Of a DNA stretch of 64,000 bases, positions 42,390 through 51,298 are shown piece after piece. The stretch is taken from positions 6,674,501 through 6,738,500 of the forward strand of contig NZ_CP060404.1 in the NCBI RefSeq assembly GCF_014295035.1, read 5' to 3'. Within the stretch, counting starts at the first letter, position 1; each line of letters starts with the position of its first letter. The DNA is from Streptomyces buecherae. Its GTDB lineage: Bacteria; Actinomycetota; Actinomycetes; Streptomycetales; Streptomycetaceae. Made by a program: the position numbers and the translations under genes. Under the pieces are notes generated by a model that saw only the letters and a list, made by a program, of their open reading frames with translations, had not been told where the DNA came from and searched no databases.

Positions 42390-42982
42390 GGCCGCTCTCC
42401 GCGCTTGACCTGCGGCTTGGGCAGCCGCAGCCGGCGCATCTGGAGGCTGCGCATCAGGGCGTAGGCCACGGCGCCGCGCAGGTTCTCGTCGGGGAAGCGC
42501 TGGCGCAACTGGCGCTTGAGCGAGATGCCGATGACCACCGAGTTGATCACGATCAGGAAGATCACGACCATCCACAGCAGCAGCACGTACTGCTGCATGG
42601 CGCCGGCCTGCACCAGGCTCAGGATCAGGATGATCACCGCGAGCGGCAGGAAGAACTCCGCGATGACGAACCGGGAGTCCACGTAGTCCCGGGCGAACCG
42701 CCGGATCGGGCCCCGGTCGCGCACCGGCAGGTACCGCTCGTCGCCGTTGGCGAGAGCCTCCCGCTGCTTGGCCAGGTCGGCCCGCCGGGCCTCCCGCTGC
42801 CGCCTGGCCGCGTCCTTGCGGGACGTCGGCGTGTTGGCCAGGCTGCGGCGCTGCGACTGTGCCTGGCTGCGCTTGGGCGTGGGGCGGCCCTTGGGCGCCT
42901 GCGGGTCACGGGGCTGCTGCGGATCGTCCGCGCTCACCCGTGAGGGCGCGGACTGCTCATCCTTCGAACGGCTTCGGAACAC
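42386..42982 (-). CDS. DUF3043 family membrane protein
   Basis: This 198-residue protein is widespread in Actinobacteria and of unknown function. A long basic, Gln/Pro/Arg-rich cytosolic N-terminus (about 1-95, PRDPQAPKGRPTPKRSQAQS) precedes two transmembrane helices (about 107-127 and 132-155) and a basic tail (MRRLRLPKPQVKRGERP). The GTG at 42982 begins the conserved VFRSRSKDEQ; a TTG at 42991 is possible. It is divergent from pspA and overlaps the methyltransferase start by 4 bases. Confidence 0.9.
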   Translation of the reverse strand: MFRSRSKDEQSAPSRVSADDPQQPRDPQAPKGRPTPKRSQAQSQRRSLANTPTSRKDAARRQREARRADLAKQREALANGDERYLPVRDRGPIRRFARDYVDSRFVIAEFFLPLAVIILILSLVQAGAMQQYVLLLWMVVIFLIVINSVVIGISLKRQLRQRFPDENLRGAVAYALMRSLQMRRLRLPKPQVKRGERP

Positions 42983-43255
42983 AAAACCCAAGGGTACGGG
43001 GTGGCGGGGGGTGGACCACAGCCTCGGGGGGAACGATCCGGCAACGGCGGTACGTCTCATGAGTGAGGCACCCGCGTGTAGCGGTGTTTCCCCGGGCGCC
43101 ACCTACTCCTCGCGCCGGAGGCCGGTCGCGCCCGATCGTCCTTCAGGAGGAGTCCGAAGGCGCCCGAACAGTGCGGTAATAGATGTGGGGCCCGTACGCT
43201 GGGTCTGTAGAGGGTGCTGGAGCCGAAGTCCGTCAGAAGGGGGCGCGCGAGGCCC

Positions 43256-44053
43256 ATGAGCGGTGTCATGAAGCGTATGGGAATGATCTTCCGCGCGAAG
43301 GCCAACAAGGCCCTGGACCGGGCCGAGGACCCACGAGAGACTCTTGACTACTCGTACCAGAAGCAGCTCGAGCTGCTGCAGAAGGTGCGGCGCGGGGTCG
43401 CGGACGTGGCGACCTCCCGGAAGCGGCTCGAACTGCAGCTGAACCAGTTGCAGGGCCAGTCGTCCAAGCTGGAGGAGCAGGGCCGCAAGGCGCTCGCGCT
43501 CGGGCGCGAGGACCTGGCCCGCGAGGCGCTCTCCCGCAGGGCCGCCCTCCAGCAGCAGGTCACCGACCTGGAGACGCAGCACCAGACGCTCCAGGGCGAG
43601 GAGGAGAAGCTCACTCTGGCGGCCCAGCGACTCCAGGCCAAGGTGGACGCCTTCCGCACCAAGAAGGAGACCATCAAGGCCACGTACACCGCCGCCCAGG
43701 CCCAGACCCGCATCGGCGAGGCGTTCTCCGGCATCTCCGAGGAGATGGGCGACGTCGGCATGGCGATCCAGCGCGCCGAGGACAAGACCGCGCAGCTCCA
43801 GGCGCGGGCCGGGGCCATCGACGAACTGCTGGCCTCGGGCGCGCTCGACGACCAGTCGGGGCTCGCCGCCAAGGACGACATCGCGGCCGAGCTGGACCGC
43901 ATCTCCGGCGGCACGGACGTGGAGATCGAACTCCAGCGCATGAAGGCCGAGCTGGCCGGCGGCAGCGGGGCGCCCGCCATCGAGGGCGGGCAGGCCGCGC
44001 CCGGCGGCCAGGTCCAGCCCGTGGACCGGCAGAAGCCGCGCTTCGAGAAGTAG
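43256..44053 (+). CDS. pspA: Phage shock protein A (PspA/IM30/Vipp1 family)
   Basis: This peripheral membrane protein coats and stabilises stressed membranes as oligomeric rods. The 265 residues are almost wholly coiled coil: N-terminal amphipathic helix (MKRMGMIFRAKANKAL), AEDPRETLDYSYQKQLELLQKVRRGVADV, then long heptad helices to about 225. A Gly/Pro/Gln-rich tail follows. GAGG precedes the ATG at 43256; an ATG at 43268 is also possible. It is followed by pspAA. Promoter elements must lie in the 273-base interval shared with the DUF3043 gene. Confidence 0.95.
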   Translation: MSGVMKRMGMIFRAKANKALDRAEDPRETLDYSYQKQLELLQKVRRGVADVATSRKRLELQLNQLQGQSSKLEEQGRKALALGREDLAREALSRRAALQQQVTDLETQHQTLQGEEEKLTLAAQRLQAKVDAFRTKKETIKATYTAAQAQTRIGEAFSGISEEMGDVGMAIQRAEDKTAQLQARAGAIDELLASGALDDQSGLAAKDDIAAELDRISGGTDVEIELQRMKAELAGGSGAPAIEGGQAAPGGQVQPVDRQKPRFEK

Positions 44054-44146
44054 CCTCGACGGACGCGACGTCGTGCGCGACGTGGCGAGGACACCGGCGC
44101 CGGCCGCTCGGCCGCGCCGGGGAGACCGTGAGCTGAGGAGGCCATC

Positions 44147-44425
44147 GTGATCGTACGGATCATGGGGGAGGGCCAGGTGGAGCTGGACGACGTCCACTTC
44201 GCCGAACTCAACCGCCTGGACGACGAGTTGCTCGCCGAGATACAGGGCGGCGACCACGACGGCTTCCGACGCACGCTGGCCGCGCTCCTCGACGCCGTGC
44301 GACGCCTGGGCAAACCTCTGCCCGACGACGCGCTCCAGCCGTCGGAGTTGATCCTCCCCGGGCCCGACGCCACCCTCGAAGAGGTCGAACAGATGCTCAG
44401 CGACGACGGACTCATCCCGAACTGA
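44147..44425 (+). CDS. pspAA: PspA-associated protein PspAA
   Basis: The 92-residue acidic protein has the PspAA pattern: MIVRIMGEGQVELDDVHFAELNRLDDELL and EEVEQMLSDDGLIP. PspAA is a small winged partner found next to PspA in Actinobacteria and Archaea and thought to modulate its assembly. GAGGAGG is six bases before the GTG at 44147. The 93-base gap to pspA makes one transcript likely, ended by the hairpin at 44481-44526. Confidence 0.93.
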   Translation: MIVRIMGEGQVELDDVHFAELNRLDDELLAEIQGGDHDGFRRTLAALLDAVRRLGKPLPDDALQPSELILPGPDATLEEVEQMLSDDGLIPN

Positions 44426-44480
44426 GCACCGCCCGACCGCTCCAGCCACCCCACGCGCCCGGCCCGGACCGAGTGCGCCC

Positions 44481-44526
44481 GCCGCCCCCGGCGCCCGGAG
44501 GACGCCCTCCCGGCGCCGGGGGCGGC
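44481..44526 (+). terminator. Terminator of pspA-pspAA
   Basis: A 15-bp perfect stem (44481-44495 with 44512-44526), with an inner 4-bp GGAG/CTCC stem, lies 55 bases after the pspAA stop and 54 bases before the next gene. Confidence 0.75.
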
Positions 44527-44579
44527 GCGTGCTCCACGGTGACCACCGGCCCTCGCGCCAGCCCGTACCGTTGGATGCC

Positions 44580-46007
44580 GTGACTCCTCCCGCCACCGGA
44601 CCGAGCACCCCGAGACCGGGGCCGATCCGCGACTGCTGGCTCCGTGCGCGCCCGCTCGCCGTGGACGCGGTGATCGCCGCCGGCGTCTTCGTCTGCATCC
44701 TGGTCAGCTCGGTGACCGGGCCGTCCGAGAACAGGCCCGACGTCGGCCCGCTGCTCGTCGGCCTGGCCGGGCTGTGCAGCGCCGCGCTCGTGCTGCGCCG
44801 CCGGCGCCCGCGGACGGTGCTCGCCGTCACCACGGTGCTGAGCGTGCTGGGCATCGCCGGCTCGCGGGACGGCGTCGTACCCCCCTCCCAACTGGCCATC
44901 AGCGTGGTCATCGCGCTCTACACCGTCGCGGCCTCCACCGACCGGCACACCACCTGGCGGATCGGGGCGGCCACCGTCGCGCTGCTCACCGGCACCGTGA
45001 TGATCTTCGGGGTCCAGCCCTGGTACGCGCAGGAGAACCTCGGCATCTTCGCCTGGACCGGCATGGCCGCGGCCGTCGGCGACGCGGTGCGCAGCCGGCG
45101 GGCCTTCATCGCGGCGATCGAGGAGCGCGCGGTGCGCGCCGAGCGCACCCGCGAGGAGGAGGCCAGACGCCGGGTGGCCGAGGAGCGGCTGCGCATCGCC
45201 CGCGAGCTGCACGACGTGGTCGCGCACCACATCGCGCTGGTCAACGTGCAGGCCGGGGTGGCCTCGCACGTCATGGACAGCCGCCCGGACCAGGCCAAGC
45301 AGGCCCTGGCGCACGTGCGCGAGGCCAGCCGCTCGGCCCTGGGCGAACTGCGCGCCACCGTCGGCCTGTTGCGCCAGTACGGCGACCCGAAGGCCCCCAC
45401 CGAGCCGGCGCCCGGGCTCAGCGTCCTCGACCAGCTCATCGACGGCTTCGTCCGCACCGGGCTGCGGGTCACCGTGGAGGCGGCGAGCGAGGGCGAGCCG
45501 GGTACGCGGGTGACCGACGCGGCCGGCGTCGCCGAGGTCTCCGGCGCCCTGCCGACGGCCGTCGACCTCACCGCGTACCGCGTCATCCAGGAGGCGCTGA
45601 CCAACGTGCACAAGCACGCGGGGCCCAGCGCCACGGCCTCGGTGCGCATCGTGCGGCAGCGGGACGAACTGGAGATCACCGTCGTGGACGACGGCGGCGG
45701 CACCGGCGAGCCTGCGGCGCAGCCGGCCGCCCGCGTCGGCGCGCTCCAGGGCAAGGCGGGCCCGGCGGCCGGCAAGGGCCAGCCCGCGACACGGGGTGGC
45801 GACCGGGGCGCGCCGCCCGCCGCCCGGGACCTCGACGGCGCCTGGCGGGAGGCGGCCGACGGCGGCGGGCACGGCCTGATCGGGATGCGCGAGCGGGTCG
45901 CCGCGCTGCGCGGCGACTGCGAGGCGGGCCCCCGGCTCGAGGGTGGCTTCCGGGTGCGCGCGACACTTCCCGTACGGGGCCGCACGGGAGGGGACGAGAG
46001 CGTATGA
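44580..46007 (+). CDS. Two-component sensor histidine kinase (HisKA_3) with an insertion in the ATPase domain
   Basis: The 475 residues have about four to six transmembrane helices (25-170), a coiled-coil linker (EERAVRAERTREEEARRR), the phospho-acceptor helix ERLRIARELHDVVAHHIALV and an HATPase domain with N box VIQEALTNVHKHA. Between the G1 box (VVDDGGGTG) and G2 box (GHGLIGMRERVAAL) there are about 55 extra Ala/Gly/Pro residues, an expanded ATP-lid. It resembles DesK/NarX-type sensors of the cell envelope. GTG 44580 follows TACCGT by eight bases, so a leaderless transcript is possible. It is coupled to the regulator gene by ATGA. Confidence 0.93.
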   Translation: MTPPATGPSTPRPGPIRDCWLRARPLAVDAVIAAGVFVCILVSSVTGPSENRPDVGPLLVGLAGLCSAALVLRRRRPRTVLAVTTVLSVLGIAGSRDGVVPPSQLAISVVIALYTVAASTDRHTTWRIGAATVALLTGTVMIFGVQPWYAQENLGIFAWTGMAAAVGDAVRSRRAFIAAIEERAVRAERTREEEARRRVAEERLRIARELHDVVAHHIALVNVQAGVASHVMDSRPDQAKQALAHVREASRSALGELRATVGLLRQYGDPKAPTEPAPGLSVLDQLIDGFVRTGLRVTVEAASEGEPGTRVTDAAGVAEVSGALPTAVDLTAYRVIQEALTNVHKHAGPSATASVRIVRQRDELEITVVDDGGGTGEPAAQPAARVGALQGKAGPAAGKGQPATRGGDRGAPPAARDLDGAWREAADGGGHGLIGMRERVAALRGDCEAGPRLEGGFRVRATLPVRGRTGGDESV

Positions 46008-46693
46008 CGATCAAGGTGGTGCTCGCGGACGACCAGGCGCTGTTGCGCAGCGCGTTCCGCATCCTGGTGGACTCCGAGCCCGACATGGAGGTCGTCGGGG
46101 AGGCGTCGGACGGCGCCGAGGCCGTGCGGCTCACCCGCGAGACCGGCGCCGACGTGGTGCTGATGGACATCCGGATGCCCGGCACCGACGGGCTCGCCGC
46201 CACCCGGCTGATCAGCGCCGATCCCGCCCTCGCGGACGTGCGGGTGGTCATGCTGACCACGTTCGAGGTGGACGAGTACGTGGTGGAGTCGCTGCGCGCG
46301 GGCGCCAGCGGCTTCCTGGGCAAGGGTGCCGAGCCCGAGGAACTGCTGGCCGCCATCCGGGTCGCGGCGGCGGGCGAGGCCCTGCTGTCCCCGGTCGCCA
46401 CCAAGGGGCTGATCGCCAAGTTCCTCGCGCAGGGCGCCGGTTCGGGCGACAGCGCGGCCGACGGCGGCTATGAGGCGGCCCGGCTCGAAGCGCTGACGGT
46501 GCGCGAGCGCGAGGTGCTGGTGCAGGTCGCGGGCGGGCTGTCGAACGACCAGATCGCCGAGCGGCTCCAGGTCAGCCCGCTCACCGTGAAGACGCACGTC
46601 AACCGGACGATGGCCAAGCTCGGCGCCCGCGACCGGGCCGGGCTCGTGGTCATCGCGTACGAGACCGGCCTGGTGCGCCCGCGCTCGGAGTAG
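46004..46693 (+). CDS. NarL/LuxR family response regulator
   Basis: The 229 residues form a receiver domain (LADDQA, Asp in VVLMDIRMPGTDG, Thr in VMLTTFEVDEYV, Lys in FLGKGAEP) and a LuxR HTH at about 160-220 (TVREREVLVQVAGGLSNDQIAERL, TVKTHVNRTMAKLG). It is the partner of the kinase whose stop overlaps its start (46004-46007). The downstream interval (46694-46874) contains no gene. The regulon is unknown; proximity to pspA hints at envelope stress. Confidence 0.95.
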   Translation: MTIKVVLADDQALLRSAFRILVDSEPDMEVVGEASDGAEAVRLTRETGADVVLMDIRMPGTDGLAATRLISADPALADVRVVMLTTFEVDEYVVESLRAGASGFLGKGAEPEELLAAIRVAAAGEALLSPVATKGLIAKFLAQGAGSGDSAADGGYEAARLEALTVREREVLVQVAGGLSNDQIAERLQVSPLTVKTHVNRTMAKLGARDRAGLVVIAYETGLVRPRSE

Positions 46694-46874
46694 CTGGCGT
46701 GCCCCGTGAGGACGGGGGCGCGGCCGGCGGTGAGCGGCCGGCGTGCTGCGGGGCGTGGTGCGGGGCGTGGTGTGCGAACGCCCCGCGCCGCGTCGGTGGG
46801 ACGTCGGGCGGGGCGTGCGCGCGGCGGGCCCCGGCGGCCCCGCTGGAAGGGGGGGCTGCCGGGGCGCGGGACGG

Positions 46875-48068
46875 CTACGGCAGGGACAACATCCGCTCCA
46901 GGGCCAGCTTGGCGAAGCTCTCCGTCTCCGGGTCGACCTCGATGCGGTTGACCACCTTGCCGTCGGCCAGCGACTCCAGGGCCCAGACCAGGTGCGGGAG
47001 GTCGATGCGGTTCATCGTGGAGCAGAAGCACACCGTCTTGTCGAGGAAGACGATCTCCTTGTCCTGGTCAGCGAACCGGTTGGCCAGCCGCCGCACCAGG
47101 TTCAGCTCGGTGCCGATGGCCCACTTGGACCCGGCCGGGGCGGCCTCCAGGGTCTGAATGATGTGCTCGGTCGAGCCCACGTAGTCGGCAGCCGCCACGA
47201 CCTCGTGCTTGCACTCGGGGTGGACCAGCACGTTCACGCCGGGTATGCGCTCGCGCACGGCCCGCACCGACTCCAGTGAGAACCGGCCGTGCACCGAGCA
47301 GTGGCCGCGCCACAGGATCATCTTCGCCGCGCGCAGCTCCTCGACGGTCAGGCCGCCGCCGGGCTTGTGCGGGTTGTAGACGACGCAGTCCTCCAGGGAC
47401 ATCCCGAGGTCCCGCACGGCCGTGTTGCGCCCCAGGTGCTGGTCGGGCAGGAACAGCACCTTGGCGTCGCCGGCCGGGCCGCCCTGCGCGAAGGCCCACT
47501 CCAGGGCCCGCCGCGCGTTGGACGAGGTGCAGATCGTGCCGCCGTGCTTGCCGGTGAACGCCTTGATGTCGGCGGAGGAGTTCATGTACGAGACGGGCAC
47601 GGTCGCCTCCGCCACCCCGGCCTCGGTCAGCACGTCCCAGCACTCGGCGACCTGCTCGGCCGTGGCCATGTCGGCCATGGAGCAGCCGGCGGCCAGGTCG
47701 GGGAGGATGACCCGCTGGTCGTCGCCGGTGAGGATGTCGGCGGACTCGGCCATGAAGTGCACGCCGCAGAAGACGATGAACTCGGCGTCCGGCCGGGCGG
47801 CGGCGTCCCGGGCGAGCTTGAACGAGTCCCCGGTGACGTCCGCGAACTCGATGACCTCGTCGCGCTGGTAGTGGTGGCCGAGCACGAAGACCCGGTCCCC
47901 GAGCCGCTCCTTGGCCGCGCGGGCGCGGGCCACCAGGTCGGGGTCGGAGGGGGCGGGGAGGTCGCCCGGGCACTCCACGCCGCGCTCGCTCCTCGGGTCG
48001 GACTCGCGACCCAGGAGCAGCAGGGCCAGAGGCGTGGGCTGGACGTCGAGAGGTTGGGCGGTGGTCAC
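46875..48068 (-). CDS. nadA: Quinolinate synthase
   Basis: This [4Fe-4S] enzyme condenses iminoaspartate with dihydroxyacetone phosphate to quinolinate in NAD synthesis. The 397-residue form shows VLGHHYQRDEVIEFAD, CGVHFMAESADIL (first cluster Cys), KMILWRGHCSVHGRF (second) and the third in the CFCSTMNRIDLPHL segment; DQHLGRNTA and HPECKHEV are substrate-binding. No nadB or nadC is adjacent, so the NAD operon is split in this organism or they lie elsewhere. The GTG at 48068 has AAGGG upstream. Control may act at the A+T-rich promoter and inverted repeat 48092-48130. Confidence 0.96.
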   Translation of the reverse strand: MTTAQPLDVQPTPLALLLLGRESDPRSERGVECPGDLPAPSDPDLVARARAAKERLGDRVFVLGHHYQRDEVIEFADVTGDSFKLARDAAARPDAEFIVFCGVHFMAESADILTGDDQRVILPDLAAGCSMADMATAEQVAECWDVLTEAGVAEATVPVSYMNSSADIKAFTGKHGGTICTSSNARRALEWAFAQGGPAGDAKVLFLPDQHLGRNTAVRDLGMSLEDCVVYNPHKPGGGLTVEELRAAKMILWRGHCSVHGRFSLESVRAVRERIPGVNVLVHPECKHEVVAAADYVGSTEHIIQTLEAAPAGSKWAIGTELNLVRRLANRFADQDKEIVFLDKTVCFCSTMNRIDLPHLVWALESLADGKVVNRIEVDPETESFAKLALERMLSLP

Positions 48069-48091
48069 AGCACGCACCCTTTCTGTTTCCG

Positions 48092-48130
48092 CAGACAAGC
48101 CTTTTCGTCTGATTGACGCTATTTATCATA
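48092..48130 (-). promoter_or_regulatory. nadA promoter -10 and inverted repeat in its leader
   Basis: TATGAT on the minus strand (48125-48130) is a near-consensus -10 in a locally A+T-rich patch; I see no good -35. Fourteen bases downstream an imperfect inverted repeat CAGACAAG-n4-TTCGTCTG (48092-48111) spans the likely transcription start and leader. It could be the operator of an NAD- or niacin-responsive repressor; that is inference. Confidence 0.45.
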
Positions 48131-48320
48131 ACCGCTTCGCGTCACGTTGACGATGCCCATCGCGTCGATGTGACGCATGCCCGGTTCGGCGGCCCGTGTC
48201 CGGGCGGAGCCCGGTGTGCGAGCATGAAGACGGAAGACGCGCGCCAGACCCGGAATGAATTCGGCACGGCGTGGGTTGCAGCCGAGGGCAAGCAGTCCGT
48301 ACAACCCGGGAGAGAAGCAG

Positions 48321-48674
48321 ATGACGGTTCAGGACGACACCACCACGAGTGACGGCATCCTCCTGTCCGATGCCGCCGCGGGCAAGGTCAAGGCGCTCCT
48401 TGAGCAGGAAGGCCGCGAGGACCTCGCGCTGCGCGTCGCAGTTCAGCCTGGTGGCTGCTCCGGCCTGCGCTACCAGCTCTTCTTCGACGAGCGTTCGCTC
48501 GACGGCGATGTCGTGAAGGACTTCGACGGGGTCAAGGTCGTCACCGACCGCATGAGCGCCCCGTACCTCGGTGGCGCCTCCATCGACTTCGTGGACACCA
48601 TCGAGAAGCAGGGCTTCACCATCGACAACCCGAACGCCACGGGCTCCTGCGCCTGCGGTGACTCCTTCAGCTAA
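48321..48674 (+). CDS. erpA: Iron-sulfur cluster insertion protein ErpA (A-type carrier)
   Basis: It carries Fe-S clusters to apoproteins. The 117 residues have the A-type signature: first Cys in VQPGGCSGLRYQLFFD and the C-terminal CAC pair in NATGSCACGDSF. GGAGAG precedes the ATG. It is divergent from nadA, itself an Fe-S enzyme, and other Fe-S clients (lipA, qcrA) are in the window. The gene order erpA - membrane protein - adenosine kinase - cta resembles that around M. tuberculosis Rv2204c-Rv2200c. Confidence 0.95.
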   Translation: MTVQDDTTTSDGILLSDAAAGKVKALLEQEGREDLALRVAVQPGGCSGLRYQLFFDERSLDGDVVKDFDGVKVVTDRMSAPYLGGASIDFVDTIEKQGFTIDNPNATGSCACGDSFS

Positions 48675-48820
48675 GGCCCCCGCCCCTCCGCGGGCGCACC
48701 CGCCCGCGGGGCCGAGGGTCCGACACGGCGGCCGACGGCGCACCGCGCCCCGGTCCCACGCCCGCCGGACCGCCGCGCGCTCCGGCCGCGCCGACACCCG
48801 GCTCGCGGCACAGCACGACA

Positions 48821-48878
48821 AAGGCGGCGGCCCCCGCCCCATGGCTTCCAGGCCATGGCCGACGGGGGCCGCCGCCTT
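48821..48878. terminator. Long bidirectional hairpin after erpA
   Basis: A perfect 16-bp outer stem (48821-48836 with 48863-48878) encloses a second CCATGGC/GCCATGG stem (48839-48845 with 48852-48858). CTTCTT follows on the plus strand. The convergent gene ends 74 bases beyond. Confidence 0.8.
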
Positions 48879-48951
48879 CTTCGCGTCCGCCGCACTGCCG
48901 ACGCTCTGACGCTCCGGCGCCAGGTGCCGTACGGGCCGCGCCGCGCTCGCG

Positions 48952-50679
48952 CTACTTGTCCCGCTTCGCGCCCTCACCCTTGGGCACGGACTCGCCGGTC
49001 GCGGCGTCCACCACCTCGCGGTCGCCCAGCGGCTCGTCGAGCGTGATCTTCTTCTCGAACTCCTCGGCGACCAGGACGCACTTCGCGCCCGGCTTCTTCT
49101 CCTTGCCCGTCACCCGCACGGTGACCGCCGAGTCGGAGGCGTCGGCGGTGGCCTGGTACGTCGAGCACACGCCGCCGTAGAACCGGACGGTCAGGCTCCT
49201 GCCGTCCGCGCTGTAGGACTCGATGTGCTTGCCCGGGCGGGTGCCGTTCCCGGACTCCCGGCTCGAGTCCCCGTCAGCGGGCGCGCCGGGGCCGGTCTTG
49301 GCGCCGATCACGTACTTCGGGTCCACGGCCGGGTGCGTGACGGTGAAGTCGGACTCGCCGTCCTTGGCGTCCGCCGGGCGCACCGTGAAGATCCACGAGG
49401 GCACCAGCACCTGCCGGCCCTCCTCGAACCGCATGCCGAGCCCGAACGTGGCCTCACGCACCTCGTGCGCGGCGGACTGCTTGCCGCCGGCCGGCGCGCA
49501 CGGCGCGATCTCCCGCTCGCCGTCCCCGGCGCCGCTCGCGCCGTCGGTGCCCTTCTCGGCCTTGGCGCCCTGGTCGCCCTTCTCCGCGTCGTCCGCCACG
49601 TCGGGCGCCCCCGGCTCGGTCCGCGCGCAGTCGCCGACGGGGGCCCGGCCCGCGTTGCCCGGGCCGGCGTTGAGCGCCTTGACGGCCTCGTCCGCGTCGA
49701 TCAGCGGGTACTCGTCACCCTTGGCCAGCTTGTTGAGGAAGCCGTTGGCCCCGTCGACCCCGCCGTCCACGCCGACCTCCAGCGTGGTCTGCCAGCCGTA
49801 GCTGGGCAGCCCGTCGAAGGTCGGGTCGGCGGTCACGGCGCGGACCGCCCCGTAGGAGCGGCTCGCGTCCAGCTTCGCGTCGGACTGGCCGAGCGCGTTG
49901 AGTACGGGCTGCGCGGCCTTCTTGGCCTCGGCGACGGAGACCGGCCGGGAACCGCCGTCGGGCACCGCCGGCGCGTTCTTCGGGCCGCGCGCCTCGCGGC
50001 CACGCCCGGCGTCCTTGGTGCCGCCGCCGGAGGTGCCGTCCCGCAGCGAGCCGCAGCGCGGGCCGGCCGGGCCGGACTGGGTGGCGTCGTCGGCGTCGCC
50101 CATGGTGTGCGGCGGCTCCAGGCAGCCGTCCCCGCCCGGCGCGCCGAACTTCGTGTACGACCAGCCGCCGGCGCCCGTCTCCTTCACGCGCAGCGTCGGG
50201 CTCATCCGGTCCGGGGTGCCGCCGACCTTCCACACGCCGCGCTCCAGCCGGGGCTCGCCGGCCACGCGCAACGCCTTGGCCAGGCGCTCCACATCGGCGC
50301 GGGAGACCTTCGGGGCGGTGCGGTAGACCGGGGCCGCCTCCCGTGGCGCGGCGGGCAGTTCGCCGGGTGCCTGGTAGTGCGCGCGGCCGGGGTCGGGCTC
50401 GCCGGGGGCGATGCCCTCGCGCGACCCGTCCGCCTCGCGCTCGTCGCTGGCCCGGTCGCCGATGGCCAGCGGCGCCGGGTCACTCGACCGGCCGCCGTCC
50501 TTCGATCCGCCGTCGTCGGAGGCCGACGACGCCCAGTAGGCGCCGCCACCGCCGACCACCATCACCGCCGCGGCCACCGTGGCGATGGCCCACGGGGAAC
50601 GGCGCCTGCTCGCGGTCTTCGTGCTGGTGTGGCCGGAAGTCTCCTCGGAGAGGTCCTCGGGGGTGTCCTCGGTGCTCAC
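48952..50679 (-). CDS. Membrane-anchored extracellular protein of unknown function (Rv2203-like position)
   Basis: The 575 residues have about 27 cytosolic residues, one transmembrane helix (about 28-48, PWAIATVAAAVMVVGGGGAYW) and a large extracellular domain. Gly/Asp/Ser/Lys-rich linkers at about 50-110 and 225-260 separate segments with conserved Trp/Tyr/Cys residues (GAGGWSYTKFGAPGGDGC, VPSWIFTVRP, FYGGVCSTYQATAD). Six or so Cys residues outside the membrane could form disulfides. I cannot assign a function. AAGGAG precedes the GTG at 50679 by seven bases. Its place between erpA and the adenosine kinase matches that of Rv2203 in mycobacteria. Confidence 0.85.
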   Translation of the reverse strand: MSTEDTPEDLSEETSGHTSTKTASRRRSPWAIATVAAAVMVVGGGGAYWASSASDDGGSKDGGRSSDPAPLAIGDRASDEREADGSREGIAPGEPDPGRAHYQAPGELPAAPREAAPVYRTAPKVSRADVERLAKALRVAGEPRLERGVWKVGGTPDRMSPTLRVKETGAGGWSYTKFGAPGGDGCLEPPHTMGDADDATQSGPAGPRCGSLRDGTSGGGTKDAGRGREARGPKNAPAVPDGGSRPVSVAEAKKAAQPVLNALGQSDAKLDASRSYGAVRAVTADPTFDGLPSYGWQTTLEVGVDGGVDGANGFLNKLAKGDEYPLIDADEAVKALNAGPGNAGRAPVGDCARTEPGAPDVADDAEKGDQGAKAEKGTDGASGAGDGEREIAPCAPAGGKQSAAHEVREATFGLGMRFEEGRQVLVPSWIFTVRPADAKDGESDFTVTHPAVDPKYVIGAKTGPGAPADGDSSRESGNGTRPGKHIESYSADGRSLTVRFYGGVCSTYQATADASDSAVTVRVTGKEKKPGAKCVLVAEEFEKKITLDEPLGDREVVDAATGESVPKGEGAKRDK

Positions 50680-50894
50680 GGTGTTACTCCTTCGGCTCCG
50701 CTCTTTGGTTCGGCTCCATCCCCGGGACGGGGACGCCGATGGGACGGAGCGGGGGAGCGGTCGGTTCCACCGGGCCGCTTCCACCGGGTCGGCGCGGCAC
50801 GGAAACGGGCCGCCGCGCGCCCGGGTGGCACGCGACGGCCCGATGGCCCGATCGGCGGGGACGCGGCCGGAGTCGGTCGCTCCGCGCGCGGCGG

Positions 50895-51110
50895 TCAGTC
50901 GCCGTAGTCGGCCATGCCGTCCACCAGGTGAGCGGAGGCCGAGGGCACCCGTACGCCGCGGATCTGGGCCGGACCCACCGGCGGCACGGCGTCCGCGGCG
51001 CCGCTGGCGCCCCAGCGCGGCGCCATCCGCGCGCAGTCGGCCCGCAGTTCGGCGAACGACTCCGGCTCGGCGGCGTGTACGGGAAGGTCGGGGGTGGCGT
51101 CCTGTGGCAT
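50895..51110 (-). CDS. Small conserved protein
   Basis: This 71-residue cytosolic protein (MPQDATPDLPVHAAEPESFAEL, ADCARMAPRWGASGAADAVPP, IRGVRVPSASAHLVDGMADYGD) is preceded by GGAGAG about four bases before the ATG. Codon bias is good and there are no hydrophobic segments. I do not know its function. It is divergent from the kinase gene, with 188 bases between starts. Confidence 0.65.
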   Translation of the reverse strand: MPQDATPDLPVHAAEPESFAELRADCARMAPRWGASGAADAVPPVGPAQIRGVRVPSASAHLVDGMADYGD

Positions 51111-51298
51111 GGGCTCTCCCGGTCCGTGGGGCGGCTGGCGCACACCCCGGCTAGGGGAACCGTAGGCACGTCGTACGCTGCGAAGAAAGCCCTACTATCG
51201 GGTAGTTTTGCCCGTTCGGCGCGGGGCGGCGGAGCCGGTAGCGTGAAGCGACCGTCCTCACCACCGTCCTTGTCGTCGCCCGCAGGAGCAGACTCGCC

